Positions 56,380 to 64,000 of a DNA stretch of 64,000 nt are shown here, piece by piece. The notes under the pieces were generated by a model, which ran no database searches, was not told where the DNA came from, and saw only the letters and a program-made list of their open reading frames with translations. The position numbers and the translations under genes are program-made. Position 1 is the stretch's first letter, and each line of letters begins with the position of its first letter. This stretch comes from Bacillus sp. SD075 (GTDB lineage: Bacteria > Bacillota > Bacilli > Bacillales > DSM-1321). The stretch spans positions 62,001 to 126,000 of the forward strand of contig NZ_JADILK010000001.1 in NCBI RefSeq assembly GCF_017355165.1, read 5' to 3'.

Positions 56380-57012
56380 ATGTGGCTACAAATTATTTTT
56401 CTCGCTTTTGCAGTTAGTATTGACGGGTTTGGCGTAGGTTTGACATTCGGTATGCGGAAGATGAAAATCCCCTTAAGGTCAATAGCGGTCATCTCAGTTT
56501 GTTCTGCATTGAGTTTAGGTATAGCGATGGTCATCGGACAATTCATCAGTCAGCTCATATCTATCGGGGCTGCTGAAAAAACGGGTGGCATCATCCTCAT
56601 TTTTCTTGGAGCCTGGATGGTGTACCAGTATTTTAAGCCTGAAAAAGATCTAAAAGATGATAGATACCATGAAAAGATCATCTTTAATTTTGAAATTAAG
56701 TCACTTGGGGTAGCCATTAATATTTTACAAAAACCATTGAATGCCGATTTTGATAAATCAGGTACGATAACGGGTGTTGAAGCCCTTGTTCTGGGGTTCG
56801 CACTCTCGCTGGATGCGTTCGGGGCCGGAGTTGGTGCGGCTATGATCGGGATTTCACCGATTATCCTTGCAGGGTGCATCGCTAGTATGAGTTCGATTTT
56901 CATTTGGAGCGGTCTTCAAAGCGGGAAATTGCTTTCGAATAATAAACTTGTCCAGCATTTGACCTTTCTTCCAGGTGTACTATTGATTCTCATCGGTTTA
57001 TTCAAATTATGA
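56380..57012 (+). CDS. ytaF: sporulation membrane protein YtaF
   Basis: 210 aa, about six membrane segments, MntP/YtaF family. Two half repeats are seen: FAVSIDGFGVGLTFGMRKMKI and FALSLDAFGAGVGAAMIGI. The central loop KPLNADFDKSGTITGVEA is typical of YtaF. ATG follows GGAAGGAGTAA. In B. subtilis ytaF lies between mutM and coaE as here. Transport of a metal ion is possible by family but unproven. Confidence 0.92.
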   Translation: MWLQIIFLAFAVSIDGFGVGLTFGMRKMKIPLRSIAVISVCSALSLGIAMVIGQFISQLISIGAAEKTGGIILIFLGAWMVYQYFKPEKDLKDDRYHEKIIFNFEIKSLGVAINILQKPLNADFDKSGTITGVEALVLGFALSLDAFGAGVGAAMIGISPIILAGCIASMSSIFIWSGLQSGKLLSNNKLVQHLTFLPGVLLILIGLFKL

Positions 57013-57035
57013 AACATGGTTAAAAGGGGGAGCTT

Positions 57036-57635
57036 ATGGGACAAATCATCGGAATCACCGGAGGCATCGCCAGTGGGAAAAGCAGTGTCAGCCTCTATCT
57101 ACAGGAATTAGGATTCACGATTGTCGATGCAGATATGGCTTCCCGTGCTGTCGTTGAGCCAGGTGAGGAAGCCTATCATCAAGTTGTGAAGGCATTTGGT
57201 GAAGATATCTTATTGGCGGATGGGAATATAGATCGCGTAAAGCTCGGATCGATCATATTCCATGATGAGGAAAAGAGATTGCTATTGAATGGCATCGTGC
57301 ATCCTGCCGTCAGGAATTGGATGCGCCTTAAAACGGAAACGGCACTATCATCAGGGGAAGAAACGGTGTTCATGGATATTCCGCTCCTGTTCGAAAGCAA
57401 GCTGACATCCATGGTGGAAAAGACGCTTTTGGTATATGTGGATGAGCAAGTTCAATTGCAACGTTTAATGAAAAGGAATGGTCTTTCGGAGACGGAGGCA
57501 CTTGCACGGATCAATTCGCAAATGCCCTTGGCCGATAAAAAGGCTTTAGCGGATGCCGTCATCGATAATAACGGGGACATTGATGAAACGAAGAGGCAAG
57601 TGAAGTCCATACTTAGCGAATGGCATGTCATATAA
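57036..57635 (+). CDS. coaE: dephospho-CoA kinase
   Basis: Last step of coenzyme A synthesis. 199 aa with P-loop GITGGIASGKSS at the N-terminus, the substrate Asp in VDADMASRAVVEPG, and DIPLLFESKL. AAAAGGGGGAG precedes ATG. Followed by a terminator. Confidence 0.96.
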   Translation: MGQIIGITGGIASGKSSVSLYLQELGFTIVDADMASRAVVEPGEEAYHQVVKAFGEDILLADGNIDRVKLGSIIFHDEEKRLLLNGIVHPAVRNWMRLKTETALSSGEETVFMDIPLLFESKLTSMVEKTLLVYVDEQVQLQRLMKRNGLSETEALARINSQMPLADKKALADAVIDNNGDIDETKRQVKSILSEWHVI

Positions 57636-57646
57636 TTATGCTGAAA

Positions 57647-57676
57647 AGAAGAAACCGGCAGGTTTCTTCTTTTTAT
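57647..57676 (+). terminator. terminator after coaE
   Basis: GAAGAAACC / GGTTTCTTC stem with TTTTT. Confidence 0.82.
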
Positions 57677-57727
57677 GTTGAAAAAATGAGAACAATCCGC
57701 ATTTTTATTAGCACAATACCATTGAAT

Positions 57728-57770
57728 TATGTTATACTAATTACATGAGAAGGGTAATAAGTATAACACT
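57728..57770 (+). promoter_or_regulatory. gapB promoter with two CcpN boxes
   Basis: TATGTTATACT (57728-57738) is a full match to the CcpN consensus TRTGHYATAYW and overlaps the -10 TATACT. AGTATAACACT (57760-57770) matches on the reverse strand at 10 of 11 positions. CcpN represses gapB on glycolytic carbon in B. subtilis. Confidence 0.8.
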
Positions 57771-57794
57771 AATATTTTCTGGAGGGTCCGAACA

Positions 57795-58832
57795 ATGAAT
57801 TCAAGAATAGCGATTAACGGATTTGGGAGAATTGGAAGAATGGTTTTCCGAAAGGCCATATTAGATGAGAGTTTGGACATTGTTGCCATTAATGCAAGCT
57901 ATCCAGCTGAAACTTTAGCACACTTACTAAAATATGATACGATACATGGTAAATTCGACGGTATCATTATAGCGGAAGATGATTCACTTGTAGTGAATGG
58001 CCGCCGAGTAAAACTAATAAATAACCGCGATCCAAAGCTATTGCCTTGGAGAGAGATGAAAATAGATATTGTAATTGAAGCCACGGGCAAATTCAATGAT
58101 CGTTCTAAAGCGGCTCTTCATTTGGATGCAGGAGCAAAAAGAGTTATTTTATCAGCGCCGGGCAAAAATGAAGACGTTACCATTGTAATGGGAGTAAATC
58201 AGGAAGTGCTGGAAATTGACAAGCATTTCGTCATATCCAATGCATCGTGTACAACCAACTGTCTTGGACCGGTTGCAAAAGTGCTTGATGAAAAATTCGG
58301 CATAAACAACGGTTTAATGACAACGATACATTCTTATACAAATGATCAAAATAATATCGATAACCCGCACAAGGACTTAAGACGTGCCCGTGCCGCTGCA
58401 GAAAGCATCATTCCTACGACTACAGGAGCTGCAAAAGCCATTTCGCTAGTGTTGCCGCAATTAAAAGGCAAGCTTCATGGTATGGCAATACGCGTACCGA
58501 CACCTAACGTATCTTTAGTCGATCTTGTTGTGGATTTAAACTGTGATGTCACGATTGATGAAGTGAACCAAGCCTTCATCGATGCTTCAGAAAATGAACT
58601 CAAAGGAATTATGGAATTCACGATGGAACCTTTAGTTTCCAGTGATTTCAAAACGAATCCTCATTCTGCAATCATCGATGGTTTGACGACGATGATGATT
58701 GGGGACAGGAAAGTGAAAGTCCTTGCATGGTATGATAATGAGTGGGGTTACTCCAACCGGGTAGTGGACCTTGTGAAATTGGTTGGATCCGAGTTGAAAA
58801 AAACTTCCGAAGTCGAATTATCAGTCAAATAA
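57795..58832 (+). CDS. gapB: glyceraldehyde-3-phosphate dehydrogenase, gluconeogenic GapB
   Basis: NADP-preferring GAPDH for gluconeogenesis. 345 aa. Catalytic Cys152 in SNASCTTNCLGPVAK; NAD(P) fold RIAINGFGRIGRMVFR. After the second strand the sequence is NASYPAETLAHLLKYD rather than the NDLTDA form of GapA, in line with NADP use. Two CcpN boxes in the promoter confirm the gluconeogenic type. ATG behind GGAGGGTCCG. Confidence 0.95.
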   Translation: MNSRIAINGFGRIGRMVFRKAILDESLDIVAINASYPAETLAHLLKYDTIHGKFDGIIIAEDDSLVVNGRRVKLINNRDPKLLPWREMKIDIVIEATGKFNDRSKAALHLDAGAKRVILSAPGKNEDVTIVMGVNQEVLEIDKHFVISNASCTTNCLGPVAKVLDEKFGINNGLMTTIHSYTNDQNNIDNPHKDLRRARAAAESIIPTTTGAAKAISLVLPQLKGKLHGMAIRVPTPNVSLVDLVVDLNCDVTIDEVNQAFIDASENELKGIMEFTMEPLVSSDFKTNPHSAIIDGLTTMMIGDRKVKVLAWYDNEWGYSNRVVDLVKLVGSELKKTSEVELSVK

Positions 58833-58841
58833 TGAAGAAAT

Positions 58842-58876
58842 CGAGCCTGCTAAAATTTTTTAGCGGGCTATTTTTA
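58842..58876 (+). terminator. terminator after gapB
   Basis: AGCCTGCTAAAA / TTTTAGCGGGCT stem, then ATTTTT. Confidence 0.82.
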
Positions 58877-59168
58877 ATTCTGTGATTAATCAAATTCTGG
58901 CTGCTTTATGGCACTGAATAAACAAGTAACAGAATTTTCTCTTCTTTTGAACCTTTGCTATATCCCCATTACATATAAAGTTTATCTACCCGAAAATTCA
59001 ATTTGGAGTTGCAAAAAAAATTCAAACCATATATACTATGAATCGTGAACTTCTTCAAAAGAGGTTTGCATGATGGCTACTTAAAGGGTTAGGACCTCTT
59101 TGGACTAACTTTCCCCCGTGGTAGTTATCAGAACTTATTTTTAAATCATGGTAAGGGGGAAGCTTAAT
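58877..59168. other. promoter and long leader upstream of speD
   Basis: No gene. Promoter TTGCAA (59009-59014), 17-bp spacer, TATACT (59032-59037). About 125 nt of leader follow, with the perfect 8-bp arms AAAGAGGT (59058-59065) and ACCTCTTT (59094-59101) enclosing a 28-nt loop. No T run follows the hairpin. Confidence 0.6.
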
Positions 59169-59567
59169 ATGGAAACAGCTTACACTATGGAAACAATGGG
59201 TAGACATGTCATCTCTGAACTTTGGGGTTGTGACTTTGAAAAACTGAACAATATCGATTTAATTGAAAAGATTTTTGTTGATGCTGCTTTGAAATCAGGT
59301 GCTGAGGTACGAGAAGTTGCCTTTCACAAATTTGCTCCACAAGGGGTCAGCGGGGTTGTCATCATTTCTGAATCACACTTAACGATTCACAGTTTTCCAG
59401 AACACGGCTATGCGAGCATCGATGTCTATACATGCGGTAACTTGGATCCGAATATTGCGGCAGATTATATTGCAGAAGCTTTGAATGCGCAAACACGTGA
59501 AAACATAGAATTACCACGTGGATTAGGTCCTGTACAAATGAAAAAAGCCAATATAAGTGCCCTATAA
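59169..59567 (+). CDS. speD: S-adenosylmethionine decarboxylase proenzyme
   Basis: Makes decarboxylated SAM for spermidine synthesis; self-cleaves to create a pyruvoyl group. The cleavage serine is Ser69 in [16 protein letters not shown]. 132 aa from ATG 59169, 6 nt after AAGGGGGAAG; a second ATG at 59187 would give the 126-aa form known in B. subtilis. [12 protein letters not shown] and YTCGNLDP are conserved. A long leader with a hairpin precedes it. Confidence 0.95.
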   Translation: METAYTMETMGRHVISELWGCDFEKLNNIDLIEKIFVDAALKSGAEVREVAFHKFAPQGVSGVVIISESHLTIHSFPEHGYASIDVYTCGNLDPNIAADYIAEALNAQTRENIELPRGLGPVQMKKANISAL

Positions 59568-59582
59568 AAAACACGTATACAC

Positions 59583-59611
59583 AGAGATGCCATGGGTGCA
59601 TCTCTTTTTTA
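59583..59611 (+). terminator. terminator after speD
   Basis: AGAGATGC / GCATCTCT, 8-bp stem, then TTTTTT. Confidence 0.85.
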
Positions 59612-59834
59612 ATGCAATGAATCGGCAGTCTGCTCCGCTTTAGAGGAGAGGATTGCCTTATAGCACAAAGACCTAGGCAACGGTGCTTCAAGGGCTGAAC
59701 AAAAAGTGCCTGCTGCTGGAAGTTACACTTTTTACTTGTACTGGCCGTTCCTTTTAATATAAGATTAAGATAGAGAAGTAATTCCTTGGGGAACATTTAG
59801 ATAGGGGAGTCCTACATAAAATACGGAGCTGATA

Positions 59835-60299
59835 ATGATGAAATGCCCATCATGTCAATATAACGGAACAAGAGTGCTCGATTCCAGGCCAGTCGATGAA
59901 AGTAAATCGATTCGACGACGCCGTGAATGTGAGGCATGTAGTTTTCGGTTCACGACATTTGAAAAGGTGGAGGAAACACCGCTTATTGTAGTGAAAAAGG
60001 GCGGTACACGGGAAGAGTTCAGTCGTGATAAAATCCTGCGTGGCTTAATCAGGGCTTGCGAAAAACGTCCGGTTCCCTTGAAGGAACTAGAGCAAATTAC
60101 CAGTTATGTAGAAAAAGAACTACGCAACCAGGGCATATCGGAAGTGAAAAGCGACAGTGTCGGCGAAATGGTAATGGACAAGCTGGCAGAAGTCGATGAG
60201 GTTGCCTATGTAAGGTTCGCATCCGTCTATCGGCAATTTAAAGATATCAATGTCTTTATTGATGAATTGAAAGATTTAATAAATAAAGAAAGAAAGTAG
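59835..60299 (+). CDS. nrdR: ribonucleotide reductase repressor NrdR
   Basis: Zinc-ribbon plus ATP-cone repressor of nrd genes. Zinc ligands CPSCQ and [20 protein letters not shown] cone from about residue 50 ([20 protein letters not shown]). 154 aa; ATG 59838 is an equally good start. First gene of nrdR-dnaB-dnaI. Confidence 0.97.
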   Translation: MMKCPSCQYNGTRVLDSRPVDESKSIRRRRECEACSFRFTTFEKVEETPLIVVKKGGTREEFSRDKILRGLIRACEKRPVPLKELEQITSYVEKELRNQGISEVKSDSVGEMVMDKLAEVDEVAYVRFASVYRQFKDINVFIDELKDLINKERK

Positions 60300-60351
60300 A
60301 GCTGAAGATTTACTTTGGCTCTTTTTTCACTACATCTTTTGAAAGGTTTGA

Positions 60352-61776
60352 ATGGAGATGTCAATGCATTGGCAAGAATTGCTCCCAGCGGATTCATATT
60401 TGGTCTCATCTGCGGGGCTGCTTCATGATTATGATCGGAAAATACTTACCCGACTATATCAACCTCTTATTGGACCTATCTGCATAAGCCTATATATGAC
60501 GTTATGGAGTGAGTTGGAGGAAAACAGGCTATGGTCGGAAACCTCCTCGCATTATCAATTAATGAATACCATCGGCCTTAAGTTAGGTGATATTTACGAA
60601 GCACGCCTTTTACTTGAGGGAATCGGCCTGTTGAATGTATATAAGAAATCGAATAATGAAACGAAGGAATTTATCTATGAGTTAAACCCGCCGCTTTCCC
60701 CCCAGCAGTTTTTCACGGATGGAATGCTGAATATTTACTTATACAAAAAAATCGGTAAAGCGCAATTCAATCGGTTAAAAAGGTTCTTTTGTGATGACCA
60801 TATCTTAACCGATCAATATGAAGGTGTGACTAAATCTTTTGCGGAAGTATTCTCATCAGATCATTTGGACTCTTTATATGTAACGGATGAAGCGAAAAAC
60901 GAATGGAAACCGATGCCTGAACAGCAATTCATCGATCGGGCGGAAGGCGTCGAGCCATCGGGATTTGACGACTTATTTGATTTTGACCTGCTATTTGCCG
61001 GAATGAAATCCTCGATCGTGCCGAAAAAGGCCTTTACTACGAAAATGAAAAGTACGATTGCCAAACTTGCCTTTTTATATGGGATTGATCCGCTGGAAAT
61101 GCAAAAACTAGTAATGGATGCCGTTTCATTGGATGATGAGATCGATGAGGAAGTACTTAGAAAGGCGGCAAGGGACTGGTATCAGATTGAACGGCAGGCT
61201 GATATGCCTTCACTTGTCAATCGGGTGCAGCCAATTCGTGAACGGACACAAAAAGAAGAACCGAAAACACAGGAACAAGAGTTAATCCGTCATTTGGAGA
61301 CGATTTCTCCAAGGGAGCGGCTGATGCAATTGTCTGGCGGTGCAGAGCCATCAAGCAGTGATTTGAAAGTGGTTGAGGGCGTGATGATCAATCAAAAGCT
61401 TAATCCTGGTGTCGTTAATGTCTTGATTGAATATGTCATGCTCAAAACGGATATGAAGTTTACGAAGGGGTATGTGGAAAAGCTGGCGGGCCATTGGGCA
61501 CGGCTGAAGGTCTCTACTGTCGTCGAGGCTATGGAATTAGCTAAAAATGAACATAGGAAATACCAGGACTGGGCTCAAGGAAGCAGGAATGCTAAGGGCA
61601 GCAGCCGAAAAAAAGCGATACGGGAAGAAGTGGTTCCGGAGTGGCTTGAGAAAAAAGAAGAAGTCCAGCAGGAGCAGAATGCAGATCAGCCTGAATTGAA
61701 CGCCCAGAAACGCGAGCTTCAGGAGAGATGGAAGCAGTGGAAAGCAGGAGGTGAAATGAACGATGGAAAAGATTAA
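60352..61776 (+). CDS. dnaB: replication initiation and membrane attachment protein DnaB
   Basis: Firmicute helicase-loading protein acting with DnaD and DnaI at oriC. 474 aa. N-terminal DnaB_N domain with LTRLYQPLIGPICISLYMTLW, C-terminal DnaD-like domain with NPGVVNVLIEYVMLKTDMKFTKGYVEKLAGHWARLKV, then a charged, glutamine-rich tail. ATG 60352 is 5 nt behind GAAAGG; ATG 60358 or 60364 are alternatives. It overlaps dnaI by 14 bp. Confidence 0.94.
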   Translation: MEMSMHWQELLPADSYLVSSAGLLHDYDRKILTRLYQPLIGPICISLYMTLWSELEENRLWSETSSHYQLMNTIGLKLGDIYEARLLLEGIGLLNVYKKSNNETKEFIYELNPPLSPQQFFTDGMLNIYLYKKIGKAQFNRLKRFFCDDHILTDQYEGVTKSFAEVFSSDHLDSLYVTDEAKNEWKPMPEQQFIDRAEGVEPSGFDDLFDFDLLFAGMKSSIVPKKAFTTKMKSTIAKLAFLYGIDPLEMQKLVMDAVSLDDEIDEEVLRKAARDWYQIERQADMPSLVNRVQPIRERTQKEEPKTQEQELIRHLETISPRERLMQLSGGAEPSSSDLKVVEGVMINQKLNPGVVNVLIEYVMLKTDMKFTKGYVEKLAGHWARLKVSTVVEAMELAKNEHRKYQDWAQGSRNAKGSSRKKAIREEVVPEWLEKKEEVQQEQNADQPELNAQKRELQERWKQWKAGGEMNDGKD

Positions 61777-62701
61777 TAGATCCCTTAATAAATTGGCCAA
61801 TACAAATCAATTTCAACAGCGATATGAAAAGCTTAAACAGGAGATTTTTGAAGACGAACAAGTGCGGTTATTTTTGAATGCCAACAGTTCGACGGTCACG
61901 AAGGAAATGATTGATAAAAATTTGGGGAAGCTTTATGAGTTCACTTCACAAAGCAATAAGTGTGATAAATGTCCAAGCTTGAATGGCTGCATCAATATGA
62001 TGCAAGGGTATTATCCCAAATTGGTGGTTCAAGGGAAGGCCCTGAACCTGCATTATGAAATCTGCCCGCGGAAATTGGCAGAGGATGAAAAGCGGAAACG
62101 TGAAAAATTGATCCGCAGCCTATATGTACCGAAGGATATTTTAAAGGCGACCATTGAGGACTTTACCCAGACGGATAATGAAAACAAACGCTTGGATGTT
62201 TTAAGTAAGGCGATTTCGTTCATTATGGAATATGAGCCAGGTAAAAGGCAAAAAGGCTTATATATATATGGGAAATTCGGTGTTGGGAAAACGTACTTAT
62301 TAGGTGCGATTGCCAATGAACTTGCAGAAAGGCAAATTTCCTCCCTTATTGTCTATGTCCCTGACTACTTGAGGGAACTTAAGGGATCGATAGGTGATAA
62401 TACGGTCAATGAAAAAATCGAGATGGTGAAAATGGCACCTGTCCTCATGCTGGATGATATTGGAGCGGAGTCCATGACGAGCTGGGGACGCGATGAGGTT
62501 TTTGGCCCGATTTTGCAATTTAGGATGCTGGAAAACCTGCCGACGTTTTTCACTTCGAATTTTGACTTGAATGGCCTGGAGAACCACCTAACCTTTTCAC
62601 AGCGTGGTGAGAAGGAAGAAGTGAAGGCGGCCAGAGTACTGGAAAGAATTCAATATTTGGCGGAGCCGGTCAAGCTTGATGGCGTGAATCGGAGAAGATG
62701 A
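61763..62701 (+). CDS. dnaI: primosomal helicase loader DnaI
   Basis: AAA+ loader of the DnaC helicase. 312 aa: N-terminal helicase-binding domain with zinc site CDKCPSLNGC (about residues 67-76), then AAA+ with Walker A GKFGVGKTYLL, Walker B VLMLDDIGAE and the sensor segment FFTSNFDLNGLENHL. GGAGGTGAAATGAACG before ATG, located inside the end of dnaB, gives translational coupling. Confidence 0.95.
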   Translation: MEKINRSLNKLANTNQFQQRYEKLKQEIFEDEQVRLFLNANSSTVTKEMIDKNLGKLYEFTSQSNKCDKCPSLNGCINMMQGYYPKLVVQGKALNLHYEICPRKLAEDEKRKREKLIRSLYVPKDILKATIEDFTQTDNENKRLDVLSKAISFIMEYEPGKRQKGLYIYGKFGVGKTYLLGAIANELAERQISSLIVYVPDYLRELKGSIGDNTVNEKIEMVKMAPVLMLDDIGAESMTSWGRDEVFGPILQFRMLENLPTFFTSNFDLNGLENHLTFSQRGEKEEVKAARVLERIQYLAEPVKLDGVNRRR

Positions 62702-62705
62702 AGAA

Positions 62706-62738
62706 AAGTGGTCTCTTAACGGAGGTCACTTTTTTCTT
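62706..62738 (+). terminator. terminator after dnaI
   Basis: AAGTGGTCTC / GAGGTCACTT stem followed by TTTTC. Confidence 0.75.
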
Positions 62739-62822
62739 CTTACAAGGCCCATCCTACTTCTAAACACGCCCCCATCCCCATATACATGAAAAAAGAAGCA
62801 AGGGGGAAGGGGGGATGTCGTA

Positions 62823-63683
62823 GTGCAAATTTCGTTTCAAAACGATTCAGAGGCATTGAAATTACTGAATTTCGTTTCTGTCCATCCACTGGGGGCAGAA
62901 TTTCAAGCATACATTCGAATTCTTCCGCAACAAGGCATGCATGTGGATATGACGAAGTCTTCAGGTGACAAATGGCTAATTCTGCTTCGTGATGCATTTC
63001 ATTCTTTTTTATTGGAAGAAAAGACGTTGCCTGTTCTGGAGCAAATAATAGTCGGTAAATTTTTTTATAGGGAACGGGAAGAAATTGAAGCCATCATCGA
63101 AATTGCATCATCAATCATCGAGGTGGAAAGAGCCAGGAATCAAGATGAAGCATTCAGTACGGAAAAACGATTGATTGAGGAAGGACTTCAAAGCATCTTG
63201 GCTGGAAAGGTATCTTTTTCATTCGATTCTTTTACGACCTTCCGTTTAAAATCATTTCAGCACACTTTGGAAAAGTATGTCGTCAAGGCGATTGACGAAT
63301 ACAAGCTGGAACAGGACTATCAAAATTTCATTGCTACACTCCGTGATTGCCTTCATGGGCAGGAGTCGAAAATAAGAAAGCTTCACCTGGTCAACCGGGA
63401 TGGTTTTCATTTCTATGATCAGAAATTCAGCAAACTCGACCGTCCAAAAATCAATAGTTTGATCGACAGGAGGCTTCTTGCCAAAAGTTCACTTTTTCTC
63501 GATACGGTGATACTTGCCCCACTTTTATCGATTGCTCCTGAAAACTTGTGCATCTATACCGATGACAAGGAAGAGGGGCTGATTCAGACCATTTCAAGGA
63601 TTTTCGAAGAACGGGCGACTGTCCTGCCACTTTCGTCATTTTCTATGCATTTGAATGATCTTTCATGGAAAAAAGAAAATTAA
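62823..63683 (+). CDS. ytxC: putative sporulation protein YtxC
   Basis: 286 aa, cytoplasmic. Conserved YtxC segments: FLLEEKTLPVLEQIIVGKFFYR, SFDSFTTFRLKSFQ and SSLFLDTVILAPLLSIAPENL. GTG start behind AGGGGGGATG. It stands between dnaI and thrS as in B. subtilis. Its function in sporulation is not defined. Confidence 0.9.
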   Translation: MQISFQNDSEALKLLNFVSVHPLGAEFQAYIRILPQQGMHVDMTKSSGDKWLILLRDAFHSFLLEEKTLPVLEQIIVGKFFYREREEIEAIIEIASSIIEVERARNQDEAFSTEKRLIEEGLQSILAGKVSFSFDSFTTFRLKSFQHTLEKYVVKAIDEYKLEQDYQNFIATLRDCLHGQESKIRKLHLVNRDGFHFYDQKFSKLDRPKINSLIDRRLLAKSSLFLDTVILAPLLSIAPENLCIYTDDKEEGLIQTISRIFEERATVLPLSSFSMHLNDLSWKKEN

Positions 63684-63685
63684 CC

Positions 63686-63714
63686 TTGATTTTCCCCGTA
63701 TAACAAATTATAAT
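63686..63714 (+). promoter_or_regulatory. sigma-A promoter of the T-box transcript
   Basis: TTGATT (63686-63691), 17-bp spacer, TATAAT (63709-63714), starting 2 bp after the ytxC stop. Confidence 0.8.
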
Positions 63715-63720
63715 TTCCTA

Positions 63721-64000
63721 CATACTATTAAAAAACTAAAAGTTATGATGAGGACAAGGGTATTCTAGTCGCCGATTATCAGAGAGGGGAGCCAACAGGC
63801 TGTAAGCTTCCTATTCGCATGGAACACTTACCACCTTTAAACTTCGGCTCGGAAAGCAGGCATTATGCGATTATGAGCTGACGGGAAGCTGCCGTTACCA
63901 AGTTACAAGTGCCATTTTGCCGTGAAAAGCAAGCTGGAACGAGGGTGGAACCGCGGGTTAATGATATTTATTACTAAGCTCGTCCCTGTTTTATACAGGG
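63721..64000 (+). ncRNA. T-box riboswitch leader, probably of thrS (cut by window end)
   Basis: The conserved T-box sequence AGGGTGGAACCGCGG is at 63944-63958, within the antiterminator. Stem I features are seen upstream (GATGAGGACAAGG at about 63747, AGAGAGGGGAGC at 63781). The terminator begins at CTCGTCCCTGTTTTATACAG near the window end and runs past it. Threonine codons ACT/ACC occur at 63825-63835 in the region expected for the specifier loop, and gene order puts thrS next. Uncharged tRNA-Thr would bind and prevent termination. Confidence 0.85.

Noticed and set aside
61537-61861. Minus-strand frames opposite the dnaB-dnaI junction
   Set aside because: Phe/Leu-rich shadows of the charged DnaB tail, without start signals.

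Overview
The window is one contiguous chromosomal stretch from a low-to-mid GC, spore-forming member of the Bacillaceae. The evidence is a gene order that matches, from memory, the sppA-ytfJ-tpx-ackA-argGH-dnaE-accDA-pfkA-pyk-citZ-icd-mdh-phoPR-polA-gapB-dnaBI-thrS backbone of Bacillus subtilis, together with sporulation genes (ytfJ, ytrH, ytrI, ytvI, ytaF, ytxC), sigma-W and sigma-E type promoters, AhrC-type ARG boxes, CcpA-type cre sites, CcpN boxes and a T-box. The hflKC and aceBA insertions would fit the Peribacillus / 'Bacillus simplex' group, but species cannot be fixed by eye.

Layout. 1-2.05 kb: end of an ABC importer operon (permease cut by the window edge, ATPase) with a TatD-type hydrolase. 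2.08-2.89 kb: second NAD kinase on the minus strand. 3.0-8.4 kb: an accessory cassette with a PrpR-like regulator, a KdgT-type permease, an acid-sugar kinase (DUF1537, DtnK type) and a PdxA2-type dehydrogenase, inferred to degrade D-threonate/D-erythronate-like acids to DHAP. It sits between nadK2 and sppA and is bracketed by two copies of a 38-bp sequence derived from the sppA sigma-W promoter region. 8.5-20 kb: sppA-yteJ, ytfI-ytfJ, tpx, ytxK, ackA (frameshifted at an A7 run), an EcsC-family gene, moaB and the arginine genes argGH. 20-31 kb: universal stress protein, M24 peptidase, ytkL, ytoI/ytpI, nrnA, ytrIH and dnaE.

31-38.5 kb: malic enzyme ytsJ, a FadR-type regulator, accDA (malonyl-CoA synthesis), pfkA-pyk (lower glycolysis) and fxsA. 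38.8-41.8 kb: the glyoxylate shunt genes aceB-aceA, an insertion relative to B. subtilis 168. 41.8-47.8 kb: ytvI, ytwI and the TCA block citZ-icd-mdh. 48-52.7 kb: phoPR, then hflK-hflC. 52.8-64 kb: polA-mutM-ytaF-coaE, gapB, speD, nrdR-dnaB-dnaI, ytxC and the promoter plus T-box leader of the next gene (probably thrS), cut by the window end.

The window is dominated by central carbon metabolism (PEP/pyruvate, malate, citrate, acetate, gluconeogenic GAPDH) and replication/repair. The most interesting accessory unit is the 3-8.4 kb cassette. Its regulator resembles sigma-54 activators but has lost the GAFTGA loop and the Walker B acidic pair, and no -24/-12 promoter is visible. Other points worth checking are the ackA slippery-site frameshift, a TGGTCTGACCA operator in front of ytsJ with a FadR-family gene just behind it, and unexplained leader hairpins before pyk, icd and speD. 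No insertion sequence, prophage, CRISPR array, tRNA or rRNA gene was seen.
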